Source: BJHQ01 sp964654285 | GTDB taxonomy: Bacteria; Planctomycetota; UBA11346 | Length of the DNA stretch: 64,000 nucleotides | NCBI GenBank assembly: GCA_964654285.1 | Contig: CAZZJC010000017.1 | Coordinates: 1 to 64,000 of the forward strand | Reading direction: 5' to 3' | In this document: positions 50,690-59,610 of the stretch, in pieces | Position numbering within the stretch: the first letter of the stretch is position 1 | Layout of the letters: every line of letters begins with the position of its first letter | Translations under genes and position numbers: made by a program | Notes under the pieces: model-generated | What the model saw: the letters and a program-made list of their open reading frames with translations, nothing else | Told to the model about the DNA's origin: nothing | The model's database searches: none

Positions 50690-52045
50690 ATGACCTTCCC
50701 AGGAACCCGATTCATGTCCTTGGCCGCCGTGCTCATGGCCGGCGTTGCCGCCAGTCTGGGCGCGGCAGAAACGGCTGCCGCCGCGCCAGCGGCCGCCGCC
50801 AGTGCGCCGCCGGTCATCAACACCGGCGACACCGCCTGGGTGATGGTGTCGGCGGCCTGGGTGCTGTTCATGACCATCCCCGGCCTGGCGCTGTTCTACG
50901 GCGGCCTGGTCCGCACCAAGAACGTGCTGACCATCCTGGTGCAGTGCTTCGCGGTCACCGCGCTCATCACCGTGCTGTGGATCGTCTACGGGTACTCGCT
51001 CTGCTTCACCGATGGCGGTGCGCTCAACAGCGTGATCGGCGGCTGGTCGAAGGCGTTCCTGCTCGGGGTGAAGGCCGACAGCGTCACCGGCAGCGATCCG
51101 GCCCACCTCATCCCCGAAACCGTCTTCTGCTGCTTCCAGCTCACCTTCGCCATCATCACCCCGGCGCTGCTGGTGGGCGCCTTCGCCGAACGCCTGCGCT
51201 TCGGCGTGGTGCTCGCGTTCTCGGCCCTGTGGTTCACCCTCGTCTACATCCCGATCTGCCACATGGCCTGGGGTGGCGAGAAGACCCTCTTCGCGGTGTG
51301 GGGCCTGAAGGACCTCGCCGGCGGCACGGTGGTCGAGATCAACTCCGGCATCGCCGGCCTGGTCGCCGCGCTGGTGGTCGGGCGCCGCACCGGCTACCCG
51401 CATGAGCCGATGATGCCGCACAACGTGGTCATGTGCCTCACCGGCGGCGCCATGCTGTGGGTCGGCTGGTTCGGCTTCAACGCCGGCAGCGCGGTGTCCG
51501 CCAACGGCCAGGCCGGCATGGCGATGCTGACCACCCAGATCGCCGCCGCCGCCGCCGCGCTGGCCTGGATGCTCATCGAATACATCAAGTACCGCAAGGT
51601 CAGCGCCCTCGGCCTGGTCACCGGCGCGGTCGGCGGCCTGGTCGCGATCACCCCGGCCTGCGGCTACGTCGGCCCCGGTGGAGCCCTGGTGATCGGCGCC
51701 GTCGCCGGCGCGGCCTGCTGGACGGCGGTGGCGGTGATCAAGCGCCGGGCCGGTTACGACGACACCCTCGACGTGTTCGGCGTCCACGGGGTCGGCGGCC
51801 TGATCGGCACCTTCCTCACCGGCGTGTTCTGCGTGCCGTGGCTTGGCGGTCAGAACGACGTCGCGATGGGCACCCAGGTCTGGGCCCAGCTCAAGGCCAT
51901 GGCGGTGACCGTCGCCTGGTCGGGAATCGGCACCTTCGCCATCATGAAGATCCTCGATCTCACCGTCGGCGTGCGCGCCAAGCCGGCGCAGGAATTCAGC
52001 GGCCTGGACGTCGCCCAGCACGGCGAAGCCGCCTACAACCACTGA
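50690..52045 (+). CDS. amtB: Ammonium transporter (Amt family), Glu in the twin-His position
   Basis: A 451-residue Amt channel with a signal-like first segment and about 11 membrane helices. Family blocks: WVLFMTIPGLALFYGGLVRT, NVVMCLTGGAMLWVGWFGFN and DVFGVHGVGGLIGTFLTGVF. The second pore histidine is present (His366). The place of the first, H168 of E. coli AmtB in VVHINA, is Glu216 (TVVEINSGIAG). Glu here is known in some fungal Mep proteins. No glnK gene is adjacent. GGAG at 50680-50683 supports the start. Confidence 0.93.
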   Translation: MTFPGTRFMSLAAVLMAGVAASLGAAETAAAAPAAAASAPPVINTGDTAWVMVSAAWVLFMTIPGLALFYGGLVRTKNVLTILVQCFAVTALITVLWIVYGYSLCFTDGGALNSVIGGWSKAFLLGVKADSVTGSDPAHLIPETVFCCFQLTFAIITPALLVGAFAERLRFGVVLAFSALWFTLVYIPICHMAWGGEKTLFAVWGLKDLAGGTVVEINSGIAGLVAALVVGRRTGYPHEPMMPHNVVMCLTGGAMLWVGWFGFNAGSAVSANGQAGMAMLTTQIAAAAAALAWMLIEYIKYRKVSALGLVTGAVGGLVAITPACGYVGPGGALVIGAVAGAACWTAVAVIKRRAGYDDTLDVFGVHGVGGLIGTFLTGVFCVPWLGGQNDVAMGTQVWAQLKAMAVTVAWSGIGTFAIMKILDLTVGVRAKPAQEFSGLDVAQHGEAAYNH

Positions 52046-52180
52046 CGGTGCTTGCGCCCCAGCCCGACTGCGCCGCCTCGCGTTGCCGGGCACTCATCGG
52101 CGGGGGGCGCTGCGCTGGCCCGCTTGCGGCTGGGATCCTCCGATTGCACCGGATGCTGGGGCGCCAGCATCCGGCCCGCC

Positions 52181-52951
52181 ATGAGCTACCTTCAGATCCG
52201 GTATGGCAGCGCACCTTTGGGCAAGGCGTGCAGCCTGCACGCGGTGGTGCCCGATCGGCCGGGGCCGCATCCGGCGGTGTACCTGCTGCATGGGCTCAGC
52301 GACGACGATTCGATCTGGCAGCGGCGGACCGCGATCGAGCGCTACGCCGATGCGCTGGGGATCGCGGTGGTGATGCTGGATGGGGCGAAGTCGTTCTATT
52401 GCGATCTGCCGCACGGAGCGGGCGACTACGAGCGCCACATCCTGGAATCGATCGCCACCTGCGAACGTCTGCTGCGCCTCAGGCCCGAACGGTCGGCCCG
52501 TGCGATCGGCGGGCTGTCGATGGGCGGGGGCGGGGCGATCCGCATCGCGCTGCGGCATCCGCAGCTCTTCGCCTCGGCGCACAGCCATTCGGCCCTTTTC
52601 GATCCGGCCCGCTATTTCGCTCCTGGCCCGGCGAAGATGCGCAAGGACTGGATCGGCGGGGCGCTGTTCGCCGCGTTCGGCGCCCGGCTGCCGGCTGCCG
52701 CCGATCCTTTCAAGCAGGCGCGCGCCGCGGCGCGATCGGGCAAGCCGCTGCCGGCGCTGCACCTCGACTGCGGCAGCGAGGACTTCCTTGTCGATCACAA
52801 CCGCCGTTTCCACGCCCTGCTCGACCGCCTCGGCATCACGCACACCTACGTCGAACATCCTGGCGCGCACGGCTGGGATTACTGGGATCGCCACATCCCG
52901 GCCGCGCTGGCCTTCCATGCGCGGGCCTTCGGCCTGAAGCCGGCGACCTGA
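52181..52951 (+). CDS. Esterase D-like alpha/beta hydrolase
   Basis: A 256-residue hydrolase of the putative esterase family (esterase D, tributyrin esterase, mycolyltransferase-like). The nucleophile elbow GGLSMGGGGA holds Ser113; Asp is probably in CGSEDFLVDH and His in HPGAHGWDYWDRH. YLLHGLSDDDSIW carries the oxyanion loop. No signal peptide. Substrate unknown; acyl esters of sugars or S-formylglutathione-type substrates are possible. ATG 52181 gives the family N-terminus; the frame is open upstream without a credible start. Confidence 0.87.
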   Translation: MSYLQIRYGSAPLGKACSLHAVVPDRPGPHPAVYLLHGLSDDDSIWQRRTAIERYADALGIAVVMLDGAKSFYCDLPHGAGDYERHILESIATCERLLRLRPERSARAIGGLSMGGGGAIRIALRHPQLFASAHSHSALFDPARYFAPGPAKMRKDWIGGALFAAFGARLPAAADPFKQARAAARSGKPLPALHLDCGSEDFLVDHNRRFHALLDRLGITHTYVEHPGAHGWDYWDRHIPAALAFHARAFGLKPAT

Positions 52952-52985
52952 ACCTTTCCATCCCCACGACCATATCGGATTCCCC

Positions 52986-53813
52986 ATGCCCAACGTTCCC
53001 CATCCCGCTCCGCTCCATCTCACCGGCCTGCTCGCCGGCAAGGCGATCCTGGTCACCGGCGCCGCCAGCGGCCTGGGGCTCGGCATCGCGCGCGGCCTGC
53101 ATCGCGCCGGCGCCAAGGTCTGCTTCACCGATGTCGACGAGACCGGTCTGGCGCAGGTCGCCGCCGGCATCAATGACCCGGCGAATGTGCACACGGCGAA
53201 GCTCGATGTCACCAACGAAGCCAGCGTGCAGGCGGCGTTCGCCGCGTGCGTGGCGCGCTTCGGCGGCCTCGACGGCCTGGTCTGCGCCGCCGGCATCGCG
53301 CCGGCCTTCAACCTGGTCGACTTCCCGCTCGACAAGTGGGAGCTCAGCCTGCGCATCAACCTGACCGGCTATTTCCTCTGCGGCCGCGAAGCCGCGCGCA
53401 TCTTCCTCAAGCAGAATCGCGGCGGCGCGATGGTGCTGCTCTCGAGCAAGTCCGGCCTGGAGCCGAGCAAGGCCAACAGCGCCTACAACGCGACCAAGGC
53501 CGGCGAGCTGCACCTCGCGCGCGGCTGGGCGCTCGAACTCGGGCGCGAGGGCGTGCGGGTGAACTGCATCTCGCCCGGCAACGTGTTCGAAGGATCGAAG
53601 ATCTGGAACCCGACCTACATCGCCGAGCGCGCCAAGGCCAAGGGCCTGAAACCGGAAGAGGTCATCCCGAGCTACATCGCCCAGACCGCGCTCAACCGCG
53701 ACATCAAGCCCGACGACATCGCCAACACCGCCGTCTGGCTGCTCTCCGACGCCGCCCGCTGCGTCACCGGCCAGGTGATCATCGTCGATTCGGGGCAGGT
53801 GTACGCGCGTTGA
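52986..53813 (+). CDS. Short-chain dehydrogenase/reductase
   Basis: A 275-residue classical SDR. The cofactor motif is VTGAASGLGLGIARGL (18-33); the Asp after the second strand (CFTDVDETG) suggests NAD preference. The catalytic set is Ser in VLLSSKSGL, Tyr167 and Lys171 (SAYNATKAGE). The C-terminal CISPGNVFEGSKIWNP loop binds substrate. The family includes sorbitol-6-phosphate and sugar-alcohol dehydrogenases with similar ends, but the substrate cannot be fixed. It lies 34 bp after the esterase gene. Confidence 0.88.
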   Translation: MPNVPHPAPLHLTGLLAGKAILVTGAASGLGLGIARGLHRAGAKVCFTDVDETGLAQVAAGINDPANVHTAKLDVTNEASVQAAFAACVARFGGLDGLVCAAGIAPAFNLVDFPLDKWELSLRINLTGYFLCGREAARIFLKQNRGGAMVLLSSKSGLEPSKANSAYNATKAGELHLARGWALELGREGVRVNCISPGNVFEGSKIWNPTYIAERAKAKGLKPEEVIPSYIAQTALNRDIKPDDIANTAVWLLSDAARCVTGQVIIVDSGQVYAR

Positions 53814-53891
53814 GCGGTCAACCGGCCACGTCCGCCGGTTGAATCACGGGCCAGACGCGGGATCCCAAGCCGAACCCGAGGACATCCAGGT

Positions 53892-56204
53892 TCAGAAATC
53901 GTCGAGGTTGGCTTTGGGCGGTGGAGCAGGCTTGTCCGGAACCGGTGCCGCAATCGATGGTTTTCCCGGTTTCTTCTGCTCTGCCTTCGGTGCCATGAGG
54001 AGCGATCCTGCCGCGACCGGCTGGCCCCTCCGGTCCCCGAAATCGGGATGATCGGGCAGCACCCGTTTCTTGGCATCCCATTTGGCATGCATGGCCAGGA
54101 TCTGGTCGTCGGGCAGGATGCCGTTGTGGATGGCGACCGCGGCAAGAACCCCGCGGAAATTGCCGGCGCTCGACCAGTCGGTGAGCTGGAAACGCTTGCT
54201 GCGCGAAGTCCACCCCCGCCGCACGACCCAGGGGAGCGCGTCCTGCGGGAGCACGATCGGCTGGGATTTCAGGCCATTCAGATGCACGGTTATGGTTTTC
54301 TGCGCTCCACGCAGATCGACCGCCAGGGTCACAGCATACCAACGTGAACTGCCGATGATCTTCGCCATGGCGGGCTTCTCGTCGTGCGGGAAGAGCGGGC
54401 TGAAATCCTCCGAATTGAATCCGACTACCAGCGCATTCCGGGTCCGACGGCGACTCACATCGAACCCCGCCCAGATCCAGGTACCGCCCAGACCCAATGA
54501 TTCCCCGGCGCCGATACTGAAGAGCAATGCCGAATCCCCTGAACCACGCATAGGGTTCTGGCCCGAAGGGGCCAGCAGGGCCGAGACGGTGAATCTGAGG
54601 GGATCCAGATCGGGGCAATCCACATATGGATGCATGGGATCACCCAATTTCGGCTCATTTACCCAGGCGGCATATGCACCATTGACGAACACCCCGGCGG
54701 GCGTCGATGCCGCTTTGTCGAGGCTGAAGAAATAGCCCTTCTGATCGAAATCCGACAGCGAACGGGCCAGATCGAACCGCATGACCAGCCCCGGCGGCTG
54801 CGGCGGGGGGTGGACTTCCTTTTCCACCTCGGGAAGCAGCGGTTGGCTGGCAAGCAAAGCATGGAATTCCGCTACGGTTTTCGGTTCCGTCAGGAGGCGT
54901 TGGACCCATTCCGCTGTGATCGGCGGGTGCCAAGGGAACCAGGCCGAATACGAGATGCTGACCGTTCGGGTTTCCGAGGAAGAGCCTTCGGAGTTGCCAT
55001 GGACGACCAACCGGCCCGGCGCCAGAGCCGTGGCGATACGCAACGCCGCTTGGGCGAGCGTCAATTCCCCGTTGCGATAAAATTTGAGATACAACGTGCT
55101 GGTATCCGAGGGGGAGACATGAGATGGAGGGCCCTTGGCCTCGTACATCAGATCAAGTGACGGATGCGTCTCCTTCAGCAGTCGCTTGAACTCGGCAATG
55201 ATCCTCTGGTATTCGGGATGATATACGGTCAATCGTTCCCCGAACCACTTTTGGCTTTTCTTTCCCAGGAAGAACTGGCGCTCGTCCTTTTCGTTATGCA
55301 TGTACTGGAAGCTTTCTTCCAGGAACTCGGCGTTGCTGACTGTCAGATCCCCGGTCCCGCCCCGTAAGGAGTCATCTTTCCCAGGAAGGGTCGGCACGCA
55401 GAGGCGGAAGCCGATGTCGAAGAAGCGGAAATCCGGAGGATAGCGCAGCCGGAACGCGGCCCGGTACGCCTGGGGATCGTTGTTGGTTCCACCGCCGCGC
55501 ACGATCCTGGCGGTACCGCTGCGACCCCCGACGGGATCGCTGACCGGGCCGGTGGCGTAGTCCGCCGACCAGTCCGCGCACCATTCCCAGACATTGCCGA
55601 TCATGTCATAGAGACCCCAGGCATTGGGGGCCCTCTTCCGCACCGGATTCCCGTTCCAGCCTCCTGATTCCTCCCTGCACCAGGCGATCGCCGTCATTTC
55701 ACCGTATCGTTGCCCGGTGGTGCCGGCGCGGCAGGCGTATTCCCACTGCGCCTCGGTGGGGAAGGTCGCATGCAGGTTGGGCACCAGCTGGTTGAGCCGA
55801 TCGAGGAACTGCCGGCAATCGATCCAGCTCACCTGGTTCACCGGATGGGGGCCGCTGTGGCGATCCGCGTATTGGCTCGGGTTGGCTCCTGCGGTTACCG
55901 CCACCCACATCGCCTGCGTCACCTCGCTGTCGCCAAGCCAGAACGGCCGGGTCAGGGTCACTGGATGTTCGACCTCGTCGGCGCGGCGGCCCGCATCCGT
56001 TATCGGGCTGCCCATGGTGAAGGTGCCGGGCAGGATGTAGCGGAAACGTTGGATCTGTTTGCCGACGGTCAGGTCGGCCCAGGTGCCGTACTGGTCCCGG
56101 CCGTGGGCTGAGGCCCATGCCGGGCGCGGGACGGCGGGTTGTTCGATGGCGTCCTCTGCCGCCAAGGTCAGCACAAGCATGATAAGGATCAGGACTGGGC
56201 GCAT
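53892..56204 (-). CDS. Exported formylglycine-enzyme-like (SUMF1) protein with LamG-like tail
   Basis: A 770-residue exported protein. Signal peptide: MRPVLILIMLVLTLAAEDA. Residues about 45-285 are an FGE/SUMF1-type domain (PGTFTMGSPITDAGRRADE, FWLGDSEVTQAMWVAV, HATFPTEAQWEYACRAGTTG, IGNVWEWCADWS, RIVRGGG). Most such domains in planctomycetes lack sulfatase-activating function and are binding modules. A middle helical part (about 300-480) leads to a C-terminal LamG/concanavalin-like sheet (about 500-735) and a Pro/Lys-rich end. G+C is visibly lower than in neighbours. It is divergent from the PQQ-propeller gene. Confidence 0.82.
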   Translation of the reverse strand: MRPVLILIMLVLTLAAEDAIEQPAVPRPAWASAHGRDQYGTWADLTVGKQIQRFRYILPGTFTMGSPITDAGRRADEVEHPVTLTRPFWLGDSEVTQAMWVAVTAGANPSQYADRHSGPHPVNQVSWIDCRQFLDRLNQLVPNLHATFPTEAQWEYACRAGTTGQRYGEMTAIAWCREESGGWNGNPVRKRAPNAWGLYDMIGNVWEWCADWSADYATGPVSDPVGGRSGTARIVRGGGTNNDPQAYRAAFRLRYPPDFRFFDIGFRLCVPTLPGKDDSLRGGTGDLTVSNAEFLEESFQYMHNEKDERQFFLGKKSQKWFGERLTVYHPEYQRIIAEFKRLLKETHPSLDLMYEAKGPPSHVSPSDTSTLYLKFYRNGELTLAQAALRIATALAPGRLVVHGNSEGSSSETRTVSISYSAWFPWHPPITAEWVQRLLTEPKTVAEFHALLASQPLLPEVEKEVHPPPQPPGLVMRFDLARSLSDFDQKGYFFSLDKAASTPAGVFVNGAYAAWVNEPKLGDPMHPYVDCPDLDPLRFTVSALLAPSGQNPMRGSGDSALLFSIGAGESLGLGGTWIWAGFDVSRRRTRNALVVGFNSEDFSPLFPHDEKPAMAKIIGSSRWYAVTLAVDLRGAQKTITVHLNGLKSQPIVLPQDALPWVVRRGWTSRSKRFQLTDWSSAGNFRGVLAAVAIHNGILPDDQILAMHAKWDAKKRVLPDHPDFGDRRGQPVAAGSLLMAPKAEQKKPGKPSIAAPVPDKPAPPPKANLDDF

Positions 56205-56459
56205 GTTCGCCAAGTTAGGCCGCCAGCGGCTCAAGTACAGTTCACCTGCACGTCCAGTCCGGCACCGTGCGAGGACCCAATATACCGGTGAACGCACGGG
56301 CGGTCAGGACCAGGTCAGACACCACCATGCCGGCCGGTTCGTGCAGAGAACGTGGTCATGGTCCACCACGCAGGGATGACGCGTCAGGACGATAGGCGGC
56401 AACGCCCGGTTCCCCTCGCGGTAGGGTACTGGCAGCCCAGAACCGCCTGGAGGTCCGCC

Positions 56460-58916
56460 ATGTTCATCCCGTCCCGATTCGGCTGCGCGGCGACCCCCAA
56501 CGCCGGACGGGCGCACCCACCTCGTGGCTCACGTGGGTCCCGCTCGTGGTGCCGGCCTGGGCCGTTGCTCGTCCTCGTGGCCGGCCTGATGACCTGCCTC
56601 CCGGCGGCAGAAGAGGATCCCCTGTTTGGGCCGTGGTATGGGGTGGGCAGCTTGCCAACCAAGCAGACGACAACGCACGTAGCAGCCACCGACGCCGACC
56701 TGGATTTGAATTCCCCGGCAAAGGCAGTGAAGGCCGATCCGGCTCCAACCATCTCCACCAACCTGCTGCCCGTCGATGCGGGCAAGGAGGGAGTGCAGAA
56801 CTGGCTGTACGTCGGCAACTGGAAGGTGAACGGGCCGTTCCCCAACGGGGAATGGAACGAGAAGTCCCCGGCCCAGCCGACCGATTTCACCGCGACCACC
56901 GGCCCGACCGCCTGGCGACCACCCGGCCTGGCGGAGGCCAACGGCAACATCTGGGCTCCGCTGTGGGACTGGAAGTATCGCGACAAGTATCCCGTGCCCT
57001 TCATGGACCAATACGGCCGGGAGAGGACCTCCTTCTTCGCCACGACGATCGTCCAGGCCGAACAGGACGTCGAGCTGCCGGTCGCGGTGGGGGCCGACGA
57101 TCGGGCCAAGGTGTGGGTGAACGGCCAGCTGGTGGGGCAGAGCCCGGCGAAGCCGTCGGACACCGGCCGCAACGAGGACCACCTGCGCCTGAACGTCCGC
57201 TTCGCCAAGGGTGAGAACCGGATCGTGGTCTGCTGTCAGAATGACGAACGGCTGTCGTATTTCTGGCTGCGGGTCTGCGTGCGCGGTCGGCCGCAGCCGG
57301 CCGCGGGGCAGGCGCAGGCCAAGGCCATCGCCAAGCGCATCGCCTCCTTCCGCGCTGGCAGCACCGGGTATCGCAACGATTCGCGCAACAGCTACCCCGA
57401 GGCCAAACCGGTCACGACCTGGGATGGCGAGCAGGGCACCAACATCCGCTGGCGCGTGCCCCTGTTCGCACCGTCGAAATCGGCGCCGCTCATCGTCGGC
57501 GACCGGGTCTTCACCCTGCTCGATGGCGGCGTGCTGGTGTGCCTCGACAAGCTGACCGGCAGGATCCTGTGGGAGGGCGACTGCGTCCACCTGGAATCCA
57601 AGGACAAGGCCAGGTTCGAGGAGACGCAGAAGCTCTGCGCCGCCTACCGCACCGCCCGCGACCGCGTCCTCGCGCTGGGGAACCTGGATGCGGCCCGGCT
57701 TGACGCCCTGAAGAAGGAGGGTCTGGCCGATGACGCGGCGAAAGCGAAATTGAAGGACCTGGTCGACGCGGCGGAAAAGGCAGGTCTGGAGTGGCGTGAC
57801 GCCGTGATCATCAAGAGTGGATTCGCGCGCAAGTTCGGCGGCTGGCTGAGCATGTCCGGCTTCAGCCTGCCCTCGCCGGTCACGGATGGAAAGCTCGTCT
57901 GGGTCAGGAATCCGCTCGGCGTGGTGGCGTGCTTCGATCTCGCAGGCAAGCGGTTGTGGACCGCCAACGTGGAACCGGCGAGCAGCTCCGTGCACCACCT
58001 GGTCTCCTCGCCGGCGCTGGTCACCGGCACGGCCGGCGGCAAAGGCCGCGCCCTGCTGATCCTGCGCCTGCCGAACCTGACCACGGTGAACGGGAAGAGC
58101 GAGGAGGCCAAGACCCACACCATCCTGGCTCTCGACGCGGCGACCGGCGCGGTGGCATGGAAGATCCCGAACCTTGACGGCATCAGTTACACGGCGACCC
58201 CGGTGGTCGTGCGGCTGAGCAACGGCGACTCCGACCTGGAGGTGATCCTGACCCAGACCCACGCCAAGCTCTTCGTCACCCACGACGGCAATACGATCGC
58301 CCGGACCACGGTGCTCAGGGCGGATGATGGCAAGATCCTGATCGATGGCCTGTTCGCCGATTCCGACATCGGCATGCCGACCGTCGCCGGGGACATCGTC
58401 TACATGAACGCTTTTTCGAGTTTGAAGAAGGAATTCCCCGATCGCACCACCGCGCATCAGCTCATCATGCTCGACCGCGATACGGTGGGCGCGAAACTGC
58501 TGTGGAGCCGCCAATCCGCCTTCGGCCGCGCCTGTCCCGGCGGGCTCACCCTGCACAAGGGCCTGCTCTACGGCGTCACCGGGGCCCAGGACTGCCAGGG
58601 CCTGCTGGTCCTCGACGCCGCGACGGGAATCCCCGTCGCGGCCAAAGCGCCGACCGCCGACCGGCTCAAGGGCCGCCCCTACCTGCCCACCACCGGGGCG
58701 GGCGACTACATCTTCGCCGGCGACAACGGGACCCAGTTCCGCAACGTCAACAAGACCACGATCTGGGTCCTGAAGCCCTACCCCGACGGCGAGATCGTCG
58801 GCCGCAACACCTGCGAAGCGGGCATGCTGGCCCCGCCGGTCTTCGATGGCGACCGGATGTACCTGCGCACCGAATCCCATCTGACCTGCGTCGCGGCGGG
58901 TGACGGCAAGCCCTGA
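56460..58916 (+). CDS. Exported PQQ-like beta-propeller protein
   Basis: An 818-residue protein. An unusually long basic start precedes a signal segment (GPLLVLVAGLMTCLPAA, about residues 37-53). Residues 100-270 look like a carbohydrate-binding-type beta-sandwich (VAVGADDRAKVWVNGQLVGQ). From about 320 there are repeated PQQ blades of the form GDRVFTLLDGGVLVCLDKLT, GKLVWVRNPLGVVACFDLAG, HTILALDAATGAVAWKIPN. A helical insert lies at about 385-455. Such proteins are exported scaffolds or quinoprotein-like enzymes; calcium/PQQ ligands cannot be judged. GGAGG at 56449-56453 sets the start. Confidence 0.8.
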   Translation: MFIPSRFGCAATPNAGRAHPPRGSRGSRSWCRPGPLLVLVAGLMTCLPAAEEDPLFGPWYGVGSLPTKQTTTHVAATDADLDLNSPAKAVKADPAPTISTNLLPVDAGKEGVQNWLYVGNWKVNGPFPNGEWNEKSPAQPTDFTATTGPTAWRPPGLAEANGNIWAPLWDWKYRDKYPVPFMDQYGRERTSFFATTIVQAEQDVELPVAVGADDRAKVWVNGQLVGQSPAKPSDTGRNEDHLRLNVRFAKGENRIVVCCQNDERLSYFWLRVCVRGRPQPAAGQAQAKAIAKRIASFRAGSTGYRNDSRNSYPEAKPVTTWDGEQGTNIRWRVPLFAPSKSAPLIVGDRVFTLLDGGVLVCLDKLTGRILWEGDCVHLESKDKARFEETQKLCAAYRTARDRVLALGNLDAARLDALKKEGLADDAAKAKLKDLVDAAEKAGLEWRDAVIIKSGFARKFGGWLSMSGFSLPSPVTDGKLVWVRNPLGVVACFDLAGKRLWTANVEPASSSVHHLVSSPALVTGTAGGKGRALLILRLPNLTTVNGKSEEAKTHTILALDAATGAVAWKIPNLDGISYTATPVVVRLSNGDSDLEVILTQTHAKLFVTHDGNTIARTTVLRADDGKILIDGLFADSDIGMPTVAGDIVYMNAFSSLKKEFPDRTTAHQLIMLDRDTVGAKLLWSRQSAFGRACPGGLTLHKGLLYGVTGAQDCQGLLVLDAATGIPVAAKAPTADRLKGRPYLPTTGAGDYIFAGDNGTQFRNVNKTTIWVLKPYPDGEIVGRNTCEAGMLAPPVFDGDRMYLRTESHLTCVAAGDGKP

Positions 58917-58995
58917 GACGGCGCGGGGGTGATCCGATCCTGCCCACGCAGGGAACCCGATCGCGTGGGCCGTTCTCAGCTGCGACGACGGCCCC

Positions 58996-59547
58996 TCATT
59001 GGAAGGCGTGCGGGGTGATCACCTCTTTGCGCGGCGTGAAGGACATGCGTACGCCCCGGAAGGAGGAATCCTTGGGCGTGAGGTATTCGACGCTCCAGTC
59101 ACCGGCTCCGACCAGCTTGCCCACCAGCTGCCGTCCCGGGATGCCGGTGATGCGGCCGCTCAGCACCGGCAGTTCCAGTCGCGCCGGGTCGGTGCCCAGG
59201 GGCACCAGGCGGATCGACATGCCCAGTTTTCCACACAGCTCGCGTTCGAGCTGCTCCAGGGTCATCCCGTCGCCAGCGTCGATATCCATTGGCAGGTAGG
59301 CCCAGGCCAGCAGCAGTTCGGCCTGGGTCTGGCGACCGGGACCGACCTCGGCCGGGATCAGGCGCAGGCCCGGATCGCTGCGCTCCAGGCGCCAATAATT
59401 AGTGATTCCGCTCCCCCGTAGGAAGTCCCGGATGGTCGGGTTCGGCTGATCCCGCGCGCCGCAGCCGAAGGTCATCCCATCGCGAACGATGCCATGGGCA
59501 TCCTTGGCCTGTACGGCGGTGGGCAGTCCGGTGGCATCCTGGATCAA
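58996..59547 (-). CDS. STN-like (secretin/TonB short domain) region downstream of the ECF gene
   Basis: A 183-residue frame with a TTG start, but homology-like sequence begins earlier, directly after the TAG at 59611-59613 of the ECF sigma gene and in the same frame: IDLSGLKPGNRILTIHAIAR then LIQDATGLPT. That and a second block (LGMSIRLVPLG; LELPVLSGRITGIPGRQLVG then KLVGAGDWSVEYL) resemble STN repeats, which bind signals in the periplasm. It has no signal peptide of its own, so it makes sense only as the C-terminal end of the membrane-anchored sigma protein. It is either a broken gene end, a readthrough product or a separately translated unit. Confidence 0.5.
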   Translation of the reverse strand: MIQDATGLPTAVQAKDAHGIVRDGMTFGCGARDQPNPTIRDFLRGSGITNYWRLERSDPGLRLIPAEVGPGRQTQAELLLAWAYLPMDIDAGDGMTLEQLERELCGKLGMSIRLVPLGTDPARLELPVLSGRITGIPGRQLVGKLVGAGDWSVEYLTPKDSSFRGVRMSFTPRKEVITPHAFQ

Positions 59548-59610
59548 CCGGGCGATCGCATGGATGGTCAGGATGCGGTTGCCGGGCTTGAGACCGCTGA
59601 GATCGATCCG

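Noticed and set aside
51433..53364. Plus-strand 643-codon ORF across amtB, esterase and SDR
   Set aside because: Out of frame with three recognisable enzymes; composition is Arg/Pro-rich.
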